From positions 9,243,590-9,307,589 of the forward strand of contig OY821518.1 of assembly GCA_963682025.1 (NCBI GenBank): a DNA stretch of 64,000 bases, read 5' to 3'. The translations under genes were made by a program, and so were the position numbers. The notes under the pieces were generated by a model, which saw only the letters and a list, made by a program, of their open reading frames with translations, was not told where the DNA came from and searched no databases. Source of the DNA: Cordilura impudica (lineage: Eukaryota > Arthropoda > Insecta > Diptera > Scathophagidae). Below are positions 56,054 through 64,000 of this stretch, piece after piece. Each line of letters starts with the position of its first letter. Position 1 is the first letter of the stretch.

Positions 56054-57538
56054 ATGGCTCCTCCTCAAGATGATGTACATGAATTAAGTGACAGCGATAA
56101 AGATGCTGGTACAAAATCGTTGCAAAAAATAAATGAACTAAAGGGATTAAGAACCAGCATCAAATGTAATCTTACCCGGATGAAGGCGTTGATAAATAAA
56201 AAGGGTACGAGTTTATCAACTGAAGAACTCAACATTAGAATGGGAATGCTGGAAGATTACTTCAAAAAGATAATGAGCGTGCAGTATGACATTGGCAAAT
56301 TGAGTCAATATGCTGATGTGTCCGTCGATGCAATGACTGTTGAAATTGAAGATATCTATATAGCCACAAAATCGAAAATTATGTCCATGCTGGCAAAAAG
56401 GCAATCATCAGTTACAGACAATACTATCATGAATGCTACAGCGTCGTTTGCAGCAGGCTCTAGAGTTCGTCGGGAGGTAAAATTACCGACATTCGAAGGG
56501 AAGTATTCTGAATTTCCAAAATTTATCGCACTTTTTAATAAATTAATTCACCAGGATGAAATGCTTGACAATTGTGAACGCTTTTTAATTCTAAAAGAGC
56601 ATTTAGGCTCCAGGCCTCTGTCGGCGATTGCAGATTTTGACGTCACAGATGACAATTATCCAAAAGCGCTTGAACGATTGAAAGAGTGTTTTGACAAAAA
56701 GGCTTTGATGTTCGAGGAACATGTTACGGCACTCTTTGCTATCCCAAAGTCAACAAAATCATCTGCAGCTCATCTAAGACATGTTGTTGATGCAGTGAAT
56801 GCACATTTGAGTGCGATGTTATCGCTAGGCGAGTACGAAGACATAACAAATGCCATGCTAATCCATATGGTGATGGAACGAGTGGACGTTGAATCGCAGG
56901 TCAAATGGGAAGAGTCAGTGGACTACAGCAAGCTGTCAACATGGGATGAGTGCTCTGCTATTTTGACAAGACGTTGTCAGAATCTTGAAGCAAGAGAATC
57001 CAAATCGGGTCGGATGGACTCGAAAGTTTTGAATGATCAAAAAGAGTATAAACACAGACGATACAATCAAACATCACTGTCGGTTGTGAAATCTTCATGC
57101 TCAATGTGTCATGGTAGCGGCCATAATCTTCAAGATTGTAAACAATTTAGAAATCTGTCGTTATATGAGCGCTATAACGCAGCACGTAAAGCTAAATTAT
57201 GCTTCATATGTCTTAAAAAAGGACATCTACTGAAAGATTGTTCTGCTGTCAAGTGCGCAAAGTGTAAATTGTCTCATCATATACTTTTGCATAAAGAGTC
57301 CACTACAGAACCGGCAATACAAATAGTCAATGATTTACCATTAACATCAACACAGGCTGCTAATCGATCATCACTGATGAATCTCACTGCTGAACCTGAG
57401 GTTTTTCTAGCAACGGCCATTGTGTTGGTTAAAGATAATTGTGGTAGATATCATCGAGCTCGTGCCATTCTAGACTCTGCATCTCAGGTAAACTTAATGT
57501 GTGGCGCAGAAGCTGCTCCTCAAAAGAAAGTCTTGTAA
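56054..57538 (+). CDS. BEL/Pao Gag with zinc knuckles and start of protease
   Basis: The 494-codon frame starts MAPPQDDVHELSDSD, about 390 bp after the LTR. Residues about 147-260 (FEGKYSEFPKFIALFNKL onward) form the capsid-like region usual in BEL/Pao Gag. Two CCHC zinc knuckles follow: CSMCHGSGHNLQDC from residue 349 and CFICLKKGHLLKDC from 383, then a CxxC/HH third one. At residue 474 the frame enters the aspartic protease active site (ILDSASQVN), then after Met the sequence no longer resembles a protease and a stop comes 14 codons later. Pol continues in another frame (overlap from 57501). BEL/Pao normally make one Gag-Pol polyprotein, so either a programmed shift or a small deletion separates them here. 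Confidence 0.9.
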   Translation: MAPPQDDVHELSDSDKDAGTKSLQKINELKGLRTSIKCNLTRMKALINKKGTSLSTEELNIRMGMLEDYFKKIMSVQYDIGKLSQYADVSVDAMTVEIEDIYIATKSKIMSMLAKRQSSVTDNTIMNATASFAAGSRVRREVKLPTFEGKYSEFPKFIALFNKLIHQDEMLDNCERFLILKEHLGSRPLSAIADFDVTDDNYPKALERLKECFDKKALMFEEHVTALFAIPKSTKSSAAHLRHVVDAVNAHLSAMLSLGEYEDITNAMLIHMVMERVDVESQVKWEESVDYSKLSTWDECSAILTRRCQNLEARESKSGRMDSKVLNDQKEYKHRRYNQTSLSVVKSSCSMCHGSGHNLQDCKQFRNLSLYERYNAARKAKLCFICLKKGHLLKDCSAVKCAKCKLSHHILLHKESTTEPAIQIVNDLPLTSTQAANRSSLMNLTAEPEVFLATAIVLVKDNCGRYHRARAILDSASQVNLMCGAEAAPQKKVL

Positions 57539-60500
57539 AGTTGATGCAAGTGGCGTAGGAGATGTAACAACCATATTTAAAAAGCAAACGGTGGCTTCAA
57601 TTAAGTCGAGAGTTAATGAATATGAAATTAGCCTTGCATTTTATGTTTTGCCGAAAATTACAAGTTCAAAACCAGATCAGTATTTTGATGTTTCTGGATG
57701 GAAATTGCCCAATAATGTTCAATTGGCTGATCCAATGTTCAATAAACCGGCAAAAGTCGATATTTTAGTTGGGGCTGAAATCTTCTTCGATTTGTTATCG
57801 GTAGGTAGAATTCATCTTGAAGATTCGTTGCCCAGACTTCAGAAAACCTTATTAGGGTGGATTATTGCAGGCAAAGCCAAGGAGTGCTTAGTGCCAGTCC
57901 ATAAGGTGAATAATTTGTTGGTGAAAAGCGAAAATCTTGAAGATGAAAAAATGAATTTCTGGATTCAAAAATTTTGGGAAATGGAGCAAATTTCTCCAAA
58001 ATCAAAATTTTTAACTGACGAAGAGGAAGAATGCGAACGAATTTTCCAGGAAACAATTCGTAGAGATGCTTCTGGTCGTTTTATCGTAAAAATTCCATTT
58101 AAATCATCAGTAAACGAGTTAGGTTCGTCATATAGTGCTGCCGAACGTAGATTATTATCACTGGAACGTAGGCTAAATAAAGATCGAGCTACAAAAGACG
58201 CTTATATAGCATTTATGGATGAATACCTAGCCCTAGGTCATATGACGGAGGTAAATGAGACTGATATCTGTAATATTAAATATTTTAGCCCTCATCAATA
58301 TGTGCTGCGACCAGAATCAACAAGTACGAAATTACGAGTTGTTTTCGATTGTAGCTGCAGGACAGATAGTGGTCTGTCATTAAATGAAGTCATGATGAAA
58401 GGGCCTCTGGTCCAAGATGACCTGTTAGCAATTATTATGCGATTTAGATGTTATAAATATGCAATTACGGCTGATGTAACAAAAATGTATCGACAGGCAT
58501 CGGTTGCTGACAATGATGCAGATTACCAAGCGGTTCTATGGAGGAGTTCCCCAGAAGAAAAACTCAAGGCGTATCGGTTGCGAACCATCACTTATGGTAC
58601 AACATCGGCTCCTTACTTAGCAACTAGGTGCTTGAAGAAGTTGGGTATAGATAATGCTGAACAATATCCGATTGGATCAAAAAAGATATTATCTGATTTC
58701 TATATGGATGATTTGATCAGTGGGTCAAATGATGAAGATGAAATTTTTGAAATTTATAAACAAGTGGCAACGGTTCTTGATACTGCTAAATTCACTCTGA
58801 GGAAATGGTTTTCAAATAGCGAAAGATTTTTAAATTTTGTACCAACTGCGGAAAAAGAGAAAACTCTTCGATTGAATGATGAGGAGATAATAAAGACTCT
58901 TGGTATTATATGGGCTCCAGTGGGAGATACGTTTCGTTACGTTTGGCCAAATTTGGATGATACAAGAGCAGTGACAAAAAGAATAGTGTTAGCAGAATTA
59001 TCAAAGTTGTTCGACCCCCTTGGTCTAATAAACCCTTTGATTGTAAGGGCAAAGATTTTTATGCAAGATCTATGGATTTTGAAGGTCGATTGGGACGAAT
59101 CGCTACCAATGAATCTCCATAGTCAGTGGACTGAATTCCGTGAGAAATTGAAAGATGTCGGAAATGTAAGTGTTCCCAGATTTATTTTGGCTAATAAAAA
59201 ATTTGTTCGAGTTGAAATGCACGGATTTGCCGATGCATCGAAAAGAGCCTACGGATGCTGCGTTTATATTCGTACAATATGCGAGGATGATGATGTTAAG
59301 GTGCATTTGTGGAGTGCAAAATCGAGGGTAGCACCTTTGAAGACACAATCCCTACCAAGACTGGAATTGTTGGGTGCTGAGCTGTTGTCGAAGCTGGTAA
59401 CGAAAACGAAAGCTAATTTTCCTATTGCGATTGATGGTATTTATTTGTGGACCGATTCGGAGATCGTGCTAGATTGGCTGAATGAGCATCCTTCAAACTG
59501 GAACACATTCGTGGCCAACAGGGTTTTGCTGATTCAGGAGGAGACAAAAATGTGTATTTGGCGTCATGTCCCCTCTAAATCTAATCCAGCGGATATTATA
59601 TCCAGAGGGGCGTATGCAAATGAATTGCTCAATTCTATGTGGTTTGAAGGGCCTAATTTCTTGAAGAGACCTTGTTGTGATTGGCCAGCAAACAAACTTC
59701 GACGGAAAGTGGCTGATGCTGAAAAAGAAAGAATACGCTGTGGTACGACATTGCTGATTAATGGAGGTTTCAATGAGAAAAATGTTTATACTGAAGGTGT
59801 TTCCAAGGATGAAGAACACAAACCAGATTTTTTAAAATGGATTGAAACTTTTAGCGATATTGAGAAGTTGCAAAAAGTAGTAATGTATATGCTACGTTTC
59901 CGGAAGATTACTGAAGACATGAATAAAAACTTAGATGAAGCATTAGTGCGTGTCGTTTTTTGTGTGCAACAACATTATTTTCGAGAGGAAATTGCTTTGC
60001 TATCCAAAAATAGTGAACTGCCATCAACGAGTAAATTAAGAAGCCTCAGTCTTTTCATAGAATGTAAGTATGGCATACCTTTACTTCGTGTGGGAGGACG
60101 GCTAGCTAATGCTGATTTACCGTATGATTCGAAACATCAAATTCTTCTACCGAACAACTCAGTAACTATTCGAAGCATTATAAGATTTTTTCACCTGAAA
60201 TATTTACATGCTGGAACCCAAGCTTTAATGGCTATAATTAGACAGCGGTTTTGGATTCTTCATGCTCGCCGATTGATACGGTCAGTAACTAGCAGTTGTG
60301 TGCAATGTTTTAGATGTCGTCCAAAGCTAAGTAATCAGATTATGGGAGATTTGCCCTTTCCTAGAGTAGCCGTTGCAAAGCCGTTTACTGTTACAGGTGT
60401 GGACTTCTGTGGACCCGTTATAACGACCTATAAACTTCGTGGTTGCCGTACAACAAAAAGTTACATTGCTGTTTTTATTTGTTTTTGTACGAAAGCTGTA

Positions 60501-61298
60501 CATATGGAGGTTGTCTCAGATTTAACCGCTGAGGCATTCTTAGCTTCGTTAAAGAGGTTCGTGGCTCGACGTGGGTTATGCTCAAAGCTGTTTTGTGATA
60601 ATGCTACTAATTTTGTGGGTACACGCCGAGATTTAGAAGAGATGAAGCAGAAGTTTTTTGATGACCAAGTTCAAGGTAAAATCTCAAAATATTGTACTGC
60701 AAATAATATCGAGTTTCGACATATACCGCCTAGATCCCCCCACTTTGGTGGATTATGGGAGGCGGCAGTAAAGTCTGCAAAATATCATTTGGCACGTATA
60801 TTGGGTCAATCGCATCTAACATTTGAGGAACTTGCAACAGTTGTTGCTGAAGTGGAAGCAATACTAAATTCCAGACCATTGACGGTGATTTCAAATGATC
60901 CGAATGATGAAAGTGTTTTGACACCAGCCCATTTTTTGACTGGTGGTCCGTTGGTTGGTATTACTGAGCCTACTTTTGAGTATAAAGAATTGTCTCACCT
61001 AGATAGATGGCTACGTATTTCTGCCATACAACAGCATTTCTGGAAGAGGTGGTCGACGGAGTATCTTCATGAATTACAGCAAAAGGTCAAGTGGACAAAG
61101 AAGCAGATAAACTTAAATGAGGGTGATCTGGTTTTGGTAGCAGAAGACAACTTACCTCCAAAGCAGTGGCTAATGGGTAGAGTTTCGAATGTAATACGTG
61201 ACGCTAAAGGTTCAGTACGTATAGCGGATATAAAAACGAAGAATGGGCAGATTCGAAGAGCTATCCATAAGTTGGCACCTATACCAATTGAGGTTTGA
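57501..61298 (+). CDS. BEL/Pao Pol: protease remainder, RT, RNase H, integrase
   Basis: This open frame has no ATG at its start and opens after a TAA at 57495-57497, in the +1 frame relative to gag, so it must be reached by frameshift or is cut off. The first residues (VAQKLLLK.. and ASGVGDV) are the rest of the protease. Reverse transcriptase: VVFDCSC, ADVTKMYRQ and the YMDD box at residues 401-404. RNase H: Asp in GFADAS (578) and TDSEIV (652). Integrase: HHCC finger (HLKYLHAG ... CVQCFRC), catalytic Asp 968 (GVDFCGP), Asp 1033 (FCDNATNF) and Glu 1087 (GGLWEA), then the C-terminal domain HLDRWLRISAIQQHFWKRW ending at IPIEV. All catalytic residues are present and no stop interrupts 1265 codons. 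Confidence 0.95.
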   Translation: MAQKLLLKRKSCKVDASGVGDVTTIFKKQTVASIKSRVNEYEISLAFYVLPKITSSKPDQYFDVSGWKLPNNVQLADPMFNKPAKVDILVGAEIFFDLLSVGRIHLEDSLPRLQKTLLGWIIAGKAKECLVPVHKVNNLLVKSENLEDEKMNFWIQKFWEMEQISPKSKFLTDEEEECERIFQETIRRDASGRFIVKIPFKSSVNELGSSYSAAERRLLSLERRLNKDRATKDAYIAFMDEYLALGHMTEVNETDICNIKYFSPHQYVLRPESTSTKLRVVFDCSCRTDSGLSLNEVMMKGPLVQDDLLAIIMRFRCYKYAITADVTKMYRQASVADNDADYQAVLWRSSPEEKLKAYRLRTITYGTTSAPYLATRCLKKLGIDNAEQYPIGSKKILSDFYMDDLISGSNDEDEIFEIYKQVATVLDTAKFTLRKWFSNSERFLNFVPTAEKEKTLRLNDEEIIKTLGIIWAPVGDTFRYVWPNLDDTRAVTKRIVLAELSKLFDPLGLINPLIVRAKIFMQDLWILKVDWDESLPMNLHSQWTEFREKLKDVGNVSVPRFILANKKFVRVEMHGFADASKRAYGCCVYIRTICEDDDVKVHLWSAKSRVAPLKTQSLPRLELLGAELLSKLVTKTKANFPIAIDGIYLWTDSEIVLDWLNEHPSNWNTFVANRVLLIQEETKMCIWRHVPSKSNPADIISRGAYANELLNSMWFEGPNFLKRPCCDWPANKLRRKVADAEKERIRCGTTLLINGGFNEKNVYTEGVSKDEEHKPDFLKWIETFSDIEKLQKVVMYMLRFRKITEDMNKNLDEALVRVVFCVQQHYFREEIALLSKNSELPSTSKLRSLSLFIECKYGIPLLRVGGRLANADLPYDSKHQILLPNNSVTIRSIIRFFHLKYLHAGTQALMAIIRQRFWILHARRLIRSVTSSCVQCFRCRPKLSNQIMGDLPFPRVAVAKPFTVTGVDFCGPVITTYKLRGCRTTKSYIAVFICFCTKAVHMEVVSDLTAEAFLASLKRFVARRGLCSKLFCDNATNFVGTRRDLEEMKQKFFDDQVQGKISKYCTANNIEFRHIPPRSPHFGGLWEAAVKSAKYHLARILGQSHLTFEELATVVAEVEAILNSRPLTVISNDPNDESVLTPAHFLTGGPLVGITEPTFEYKELSHLDRWLRISAIQQHFWKRWSTEYLHELQQKVKWTKKQINLNEGDLVLVAEDNLPPKQWLMGRVSNVIRDAKGSVRIADIKTKNGQIRRAIHKLAPIPIEV

Positions 61299-61311
61299 TG
61301 CATCCCCTGAT

Positions 61312-61329
61312 CCATCAAGGGCGGCGATA
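61312..61329 (+). promoter_or_regulatory. polypurine tract
   Basis: CAAGGGCGGCGA just before the right LTR is purine-rich and of the form found before BEL/Pao 3' LTRs; it would prime plus-strand synthesis. Confidence 0.75.
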
Positions 61330-61567
61330 TGTTTAGGCTTGATCTCAACTTAAATTAGGAATACTAATATTTTGCAGCATGTACTTTAAATACTAATATT
61401 TTACAACTGTAACCAATTTACAATAACAATTACTATTGATAAGCAGTTAATGGTTGAGTTGGCGATTCTGATCGACGAGTCGTCTTGAGTGTTCGTGTAT
61501 TAAAGGCAGCAGGAGGCAGCCATATATATATAATTTTATTGTTAACGTAAAATAACGTTAATCAACA
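61330..61567 (+). repeat. right LTR
   Basis: Same 238 bp as the left LTR, from TGTTTAGGCTTGATC to AACGTTAATCAACA, no difference seen. Followed by ATACC. Confidence 0.95.
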
Positions 61568-61704
61568 ATACCTATTTGTAAATATTTATGTATGTATGTA
61601 TGTAGTAATAGAGTAAATTTTACAGAATTTAGTTTAAAATTCTTGTTAAAGCCAAGGTTCAGAAAATACACACATGAAACACACAATGTTCTGTTCAAAA
61701 GCAG
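61568..61704. other. continuation of the prohormone-gene intron
   Basis: After the target duplication the host sequence continues with a GTAT microsatellite (ATGTATGTATGTATG). No exon is visible. Confidence 0.6.
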
Positions 61705-64000
61705 CCAACACATATCTTTATTTTAATATCAATTATGTGCGTTTCTAAATTTTCTACGGTGCCCAACACAATCATGACTGTGTTTGTTTTAATATTTCGT
61801 TATTTACACGAACATTTTTCTATCACGTATTTTTTGTTTCGAACACACATAAACCACACAGATTCGAGTGTTTCTTTCTTTGAAGTTCGTGTTCTGGTAC
61901 GTGTACTGAGAAAAAACAGAACATGTATAATAAACAGGTTCGAGTTCAGTTATATTTTAAGTCGTGTTCTGGCTCGTGTACTAAGAAAAAACAGAACATG
62001 TACAATAATTAGGTTCGAGTTCAGTTATATTTTAAGTCGTGTTCTGGCTCGTGTACTAAGAAAAAACAGAACATGTACAATAATTAGGTTCGAGTTCAGT
62101 TATATTTTAAGTCGAGTTCTGGCTCGTGTACTAAGAAAAAATAGAACATGTACAATAAACATGTTCGAGTTCAGTTATATTTTAAGTCGTGTTCTGGCTC
62201 GTGTACGAAGAAAAATTAGAACATGTACAATAAACAGGTTCGAGTTCAGTTATATTTTAAATTCGTGTTCTGGCTCGTGTACTGCGAAAAATTGAAACAC
62301 CAATTCGCGATCTGATACACCCCGATAAAAACGACGGCAATTGTTTCAAACAAATTTATTTAAATTTTATTGACCATTTTTTATGACTTACGTTGCAAAT
62401 TGTTTACAATTGTCAAATATTTTAAAATTTTATTGGCCATTTTTTTGTGATTTACGTTGAAATTATTTACAATTGCTTTTATTGACTTGTTTTTATTTTA
62501 ATAAGAGATGGTAATAAAATACTTAAGACACAAAAACTGCACACTGCACTTAAATCTTTCTTCCAGGTTTCAATCAGACATGTAAATTTTTTCGTTTCGC
62601 TATTAAAAGTTGCGTATTTTTAATAGCAAAACTTATTTCTGTTATTGCTTTCCAATTTTTTTAACTTTCACAAAATATTTGCAATTTACACAATAACACA
62701 GTACACTTATAGATCACGATCTAATGAAAACTGAACCACTTTTTATGAATAAATGACGAACGCACTCGCTATTTATTGCAAAATCAATTGCGTGAAATTG
62801 TAACACTTGCAAGCAATTGTAACGTAAGTCAAAAAAAGGACAATGAAATATGAAAATATTTTTTTAGGTTTTTTTTATTGACACTCATTGTGTTTTTACG
62901 CAAAAAATCACAAAAAATCATTGAGAAAAGGATTGTGCATTGACACTAATTGGTTCGCAAATTAAGGGTGTGTGATTGTGTTTTTTATGATGCAAAATTT
63001 GTTTGTGTCTAAAGTTATTTGTTACCAAAAAAAAAAAATGTTTGCAAAAGATCCTAACAACCAACAAGTGTGTCTTTTATGCCGCAAAATTGGGTTTTTC
63101 GTCTATGACACTAATTGGTTGTGAAAATAGGGGTGGGTAATGCAAAAAAACATAACAACCAACAAGTGTAACTTTTATGATGCTAAATAGTTTTTGTGTC
63201 TTAAGTATTTTATTACCATATTTTATTAAAATAAAAACCAGTCAATAAAAACAATTGTTAATAATTTCAACGTAAATCACAAAAAAATGGCCAATAAAAT
63301 TTTAAAATATTTGACAATTGTAAACAATTTGCAACGTAAGTCATAAAAAAGGGTCAATAAAATTTTAATAAATTTGGTTGTAACAATTGTCGTCGTTTTT
63401 ATCGGGGTGTATCAGATCGCGAATTGATGTTTCAATTTTTCGCAGTACACGAGTCAGAACACGAATTTAAAATATAACTGAACTCGAACCAGTTTATTGT
63501 ACATGTTCTATTTTTTCTTAGTACACAAGCCAGATAAATAATTTCAACGTAAAACACAAAAAATGGCCAATAAAATTTTAAAATATTTGACAATTGTAAA
63601 CAATTTGCAACGTAAGTCATATAAAAGGGTCAATAAAATTTTAATAAATTTGTGTGAAACAATTGTCGTCGTGTTTATCGGGGTGTATCAGATCGCGAAT
63701 TGATGTTGCAATTTTTCGCAGTACACGAGCCAGAACACGAATTTAAAATATAACTGAACTCGAACCTGTTTATTGTTCACGTTCTGTTTTTTCGCTGAAC
63801 ACGCCAGAACACGAACTTAAAATAAAGCTACACACGAATCTGTGTGGTTTATGTGTGTTCAAAACAAAAAACACGTGATAGAAAAATGTTCGTGTAGATA
63901 ACGAAATATTAAAACGAAACACAGTCATGATGTGTTCGGTACCGTACAAAATTTAGAAACGCACATAATTGATATGAAAATAAAAATACATATGTGTTTG
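61705..64000. mobile_element. Foldback-type element with giant inverted repeats, cut by the right edge
   Basis: The left arm (from CAACACATATCTTTATTTTA) and the right arm (ending near ACATATGTGTTTG at the edge) are inverted copies for about 800 bp or more. Outer landmarks are AATTATGTGCGTTTCTAAAT and CATGACTGTGTTTG; inner ones are GATACACCCCGATAAAAACG and TTACGTTGCAAATTGTTTAC. The left arm has five 75-bp tandem units (starting 61961, 62036, 62111, 62186, about 62261). The right arm has fewer units but a 276-bp internal duplication (GATCGCGAATTGATGTT at 63415 and 63691). The loop is about 62510-63180. No transposase is seen. Long arms of short tandem units are the hallmark of Foldback elements; Galileo-like P elements are an alternative. 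Confidence 0.85.
61961..62335. repeat. 75-bp tandem repeat, five units
   Basis: Landmark TTTTAAGTCGTGTTCTGGCT recurs every 75 bp. Because 75 is a multiple of three, the array keeps one frame open for 186 codons (61735-62295); the peptide is repetitive and is not called a gene. Confidence 0.9.

Larger units (their letters stand above)
55425..61567 (+). mobile_element. complete BEL/Pao LTR retrotransposon
   Basis: A 6143-bp element bounded by 238-bp LTRs (TG...CA) and a 5-bp duplication. Order: left LTR, primer-binding site, gag frame, pol frame (protease end, RT, RNase H, integrase), purine tract, right LTR. I compared the LTRs by eye and found no difference, so insertion is very recent. Integrase following RNase H, the YMDD reverse transcriptase, and the C-terminal domain after the integrase identify BEL/Pao rather than Gypsy or Copia. 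No env frame exists between pol and the right LTR (31 bp). Confidence 0.95.

Noticed and set aside
57497..57538. Programmed +1 frameshift site between gag and pol
   Set aside because: No recognised shift signal was identified and a few protease residues appear missing, so a deletion is at least as likely; kept as a question in the findings.
61299..61329. An env gene in the BEL element
   Set aside because: Only 31 bp lie between the pol stop and the right LTR.
61735..62295. 186-codon frame as a protein-coding gene
   Set aside because: It is produced by 75-bp tandem units (a multiple of three) within an inverted-repeat arm; the peptide is repetitive without a domain.

Overview
The window reads as repeat-rich nuclear DNA of a fly (Diptera, probably a calyptrate such as a blowfly; this is inferred from the transposon complement, the AT-rich composition and the few host exons, not from a diagnostic gene). 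Host coding DNA is sparse. On the minus strand I can support two exons of an SLC17-type MFS transporter gene (first coding exon 23866-23905, second 2244-2467, joined by an intron of about 21.4 kb) and the last two coding exons of a small gene with dibasic sites that looks like a secreted prohormone precursor (55043-55401 and 54887-54975). Nearly everything else is mobile DNA, remnants of it, or A/T-rich minisatellite.

Layout. 1-605: dead mariner. 2244-23905: transporter gene with a giant intron holding an element with a heptad-minisatellite core (2707-4702) that contains a tRNA-like promoter and a hammerhead-ribozyme motif, several Helitrons, an intact rosa-like (DD41D) transposase inside a Tc1 wreck, a Transib/RAG1-like fragment (12093-12810), a segmental tandem duplication (13681-17150) and a long-TIR element (17151-22596). 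24000-38900: AT-rich spacer with a second heptad element (26155-28259), a hAT-like MITE with its duplication (29861-30704), a higher-order minisatellite that ends in a second hammerhead motif (31020-32790), and a piggyBac pseudogene. 38959-39723: Harbinger-type element with a MADF ORF. 40434-45290: hAT element with an exact 8-bp target duplication, itself interrupted by a 2.1-kb element with roughly 600-bp inverted repeats and an orphan ORF. 48420-52600: a 4.2-kb block of short A/T runs around GGTAC, with an 801-bp unit tandemly repeated.

55425-61567: a complete, very young BEL/Pao LTR retrotransposon (238-bp LTRs that read as identical, 5-bp target duplication). Its gag and pol frames are offset inside the protease, and it landed about 20 bp upstream of a splice acceptor of the prohormone-like gene. 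61705 to the right edge: a Foldback-type giant inverted repeat with 75-bp internal tandem units.

How it fits together: the two host genes are stretched by insertions in their introns, and many insertions are nested, so relative ages can be read directly (for example the CAC-ended element is younger than the hAT it splits, and the BEL copy is the youngest event seen). The least expected signals are the paired hammerhead motifs tied to minisatellite arrays, and two different Helitrons occupying exactly the same target site in two copies of a duplicated segment.
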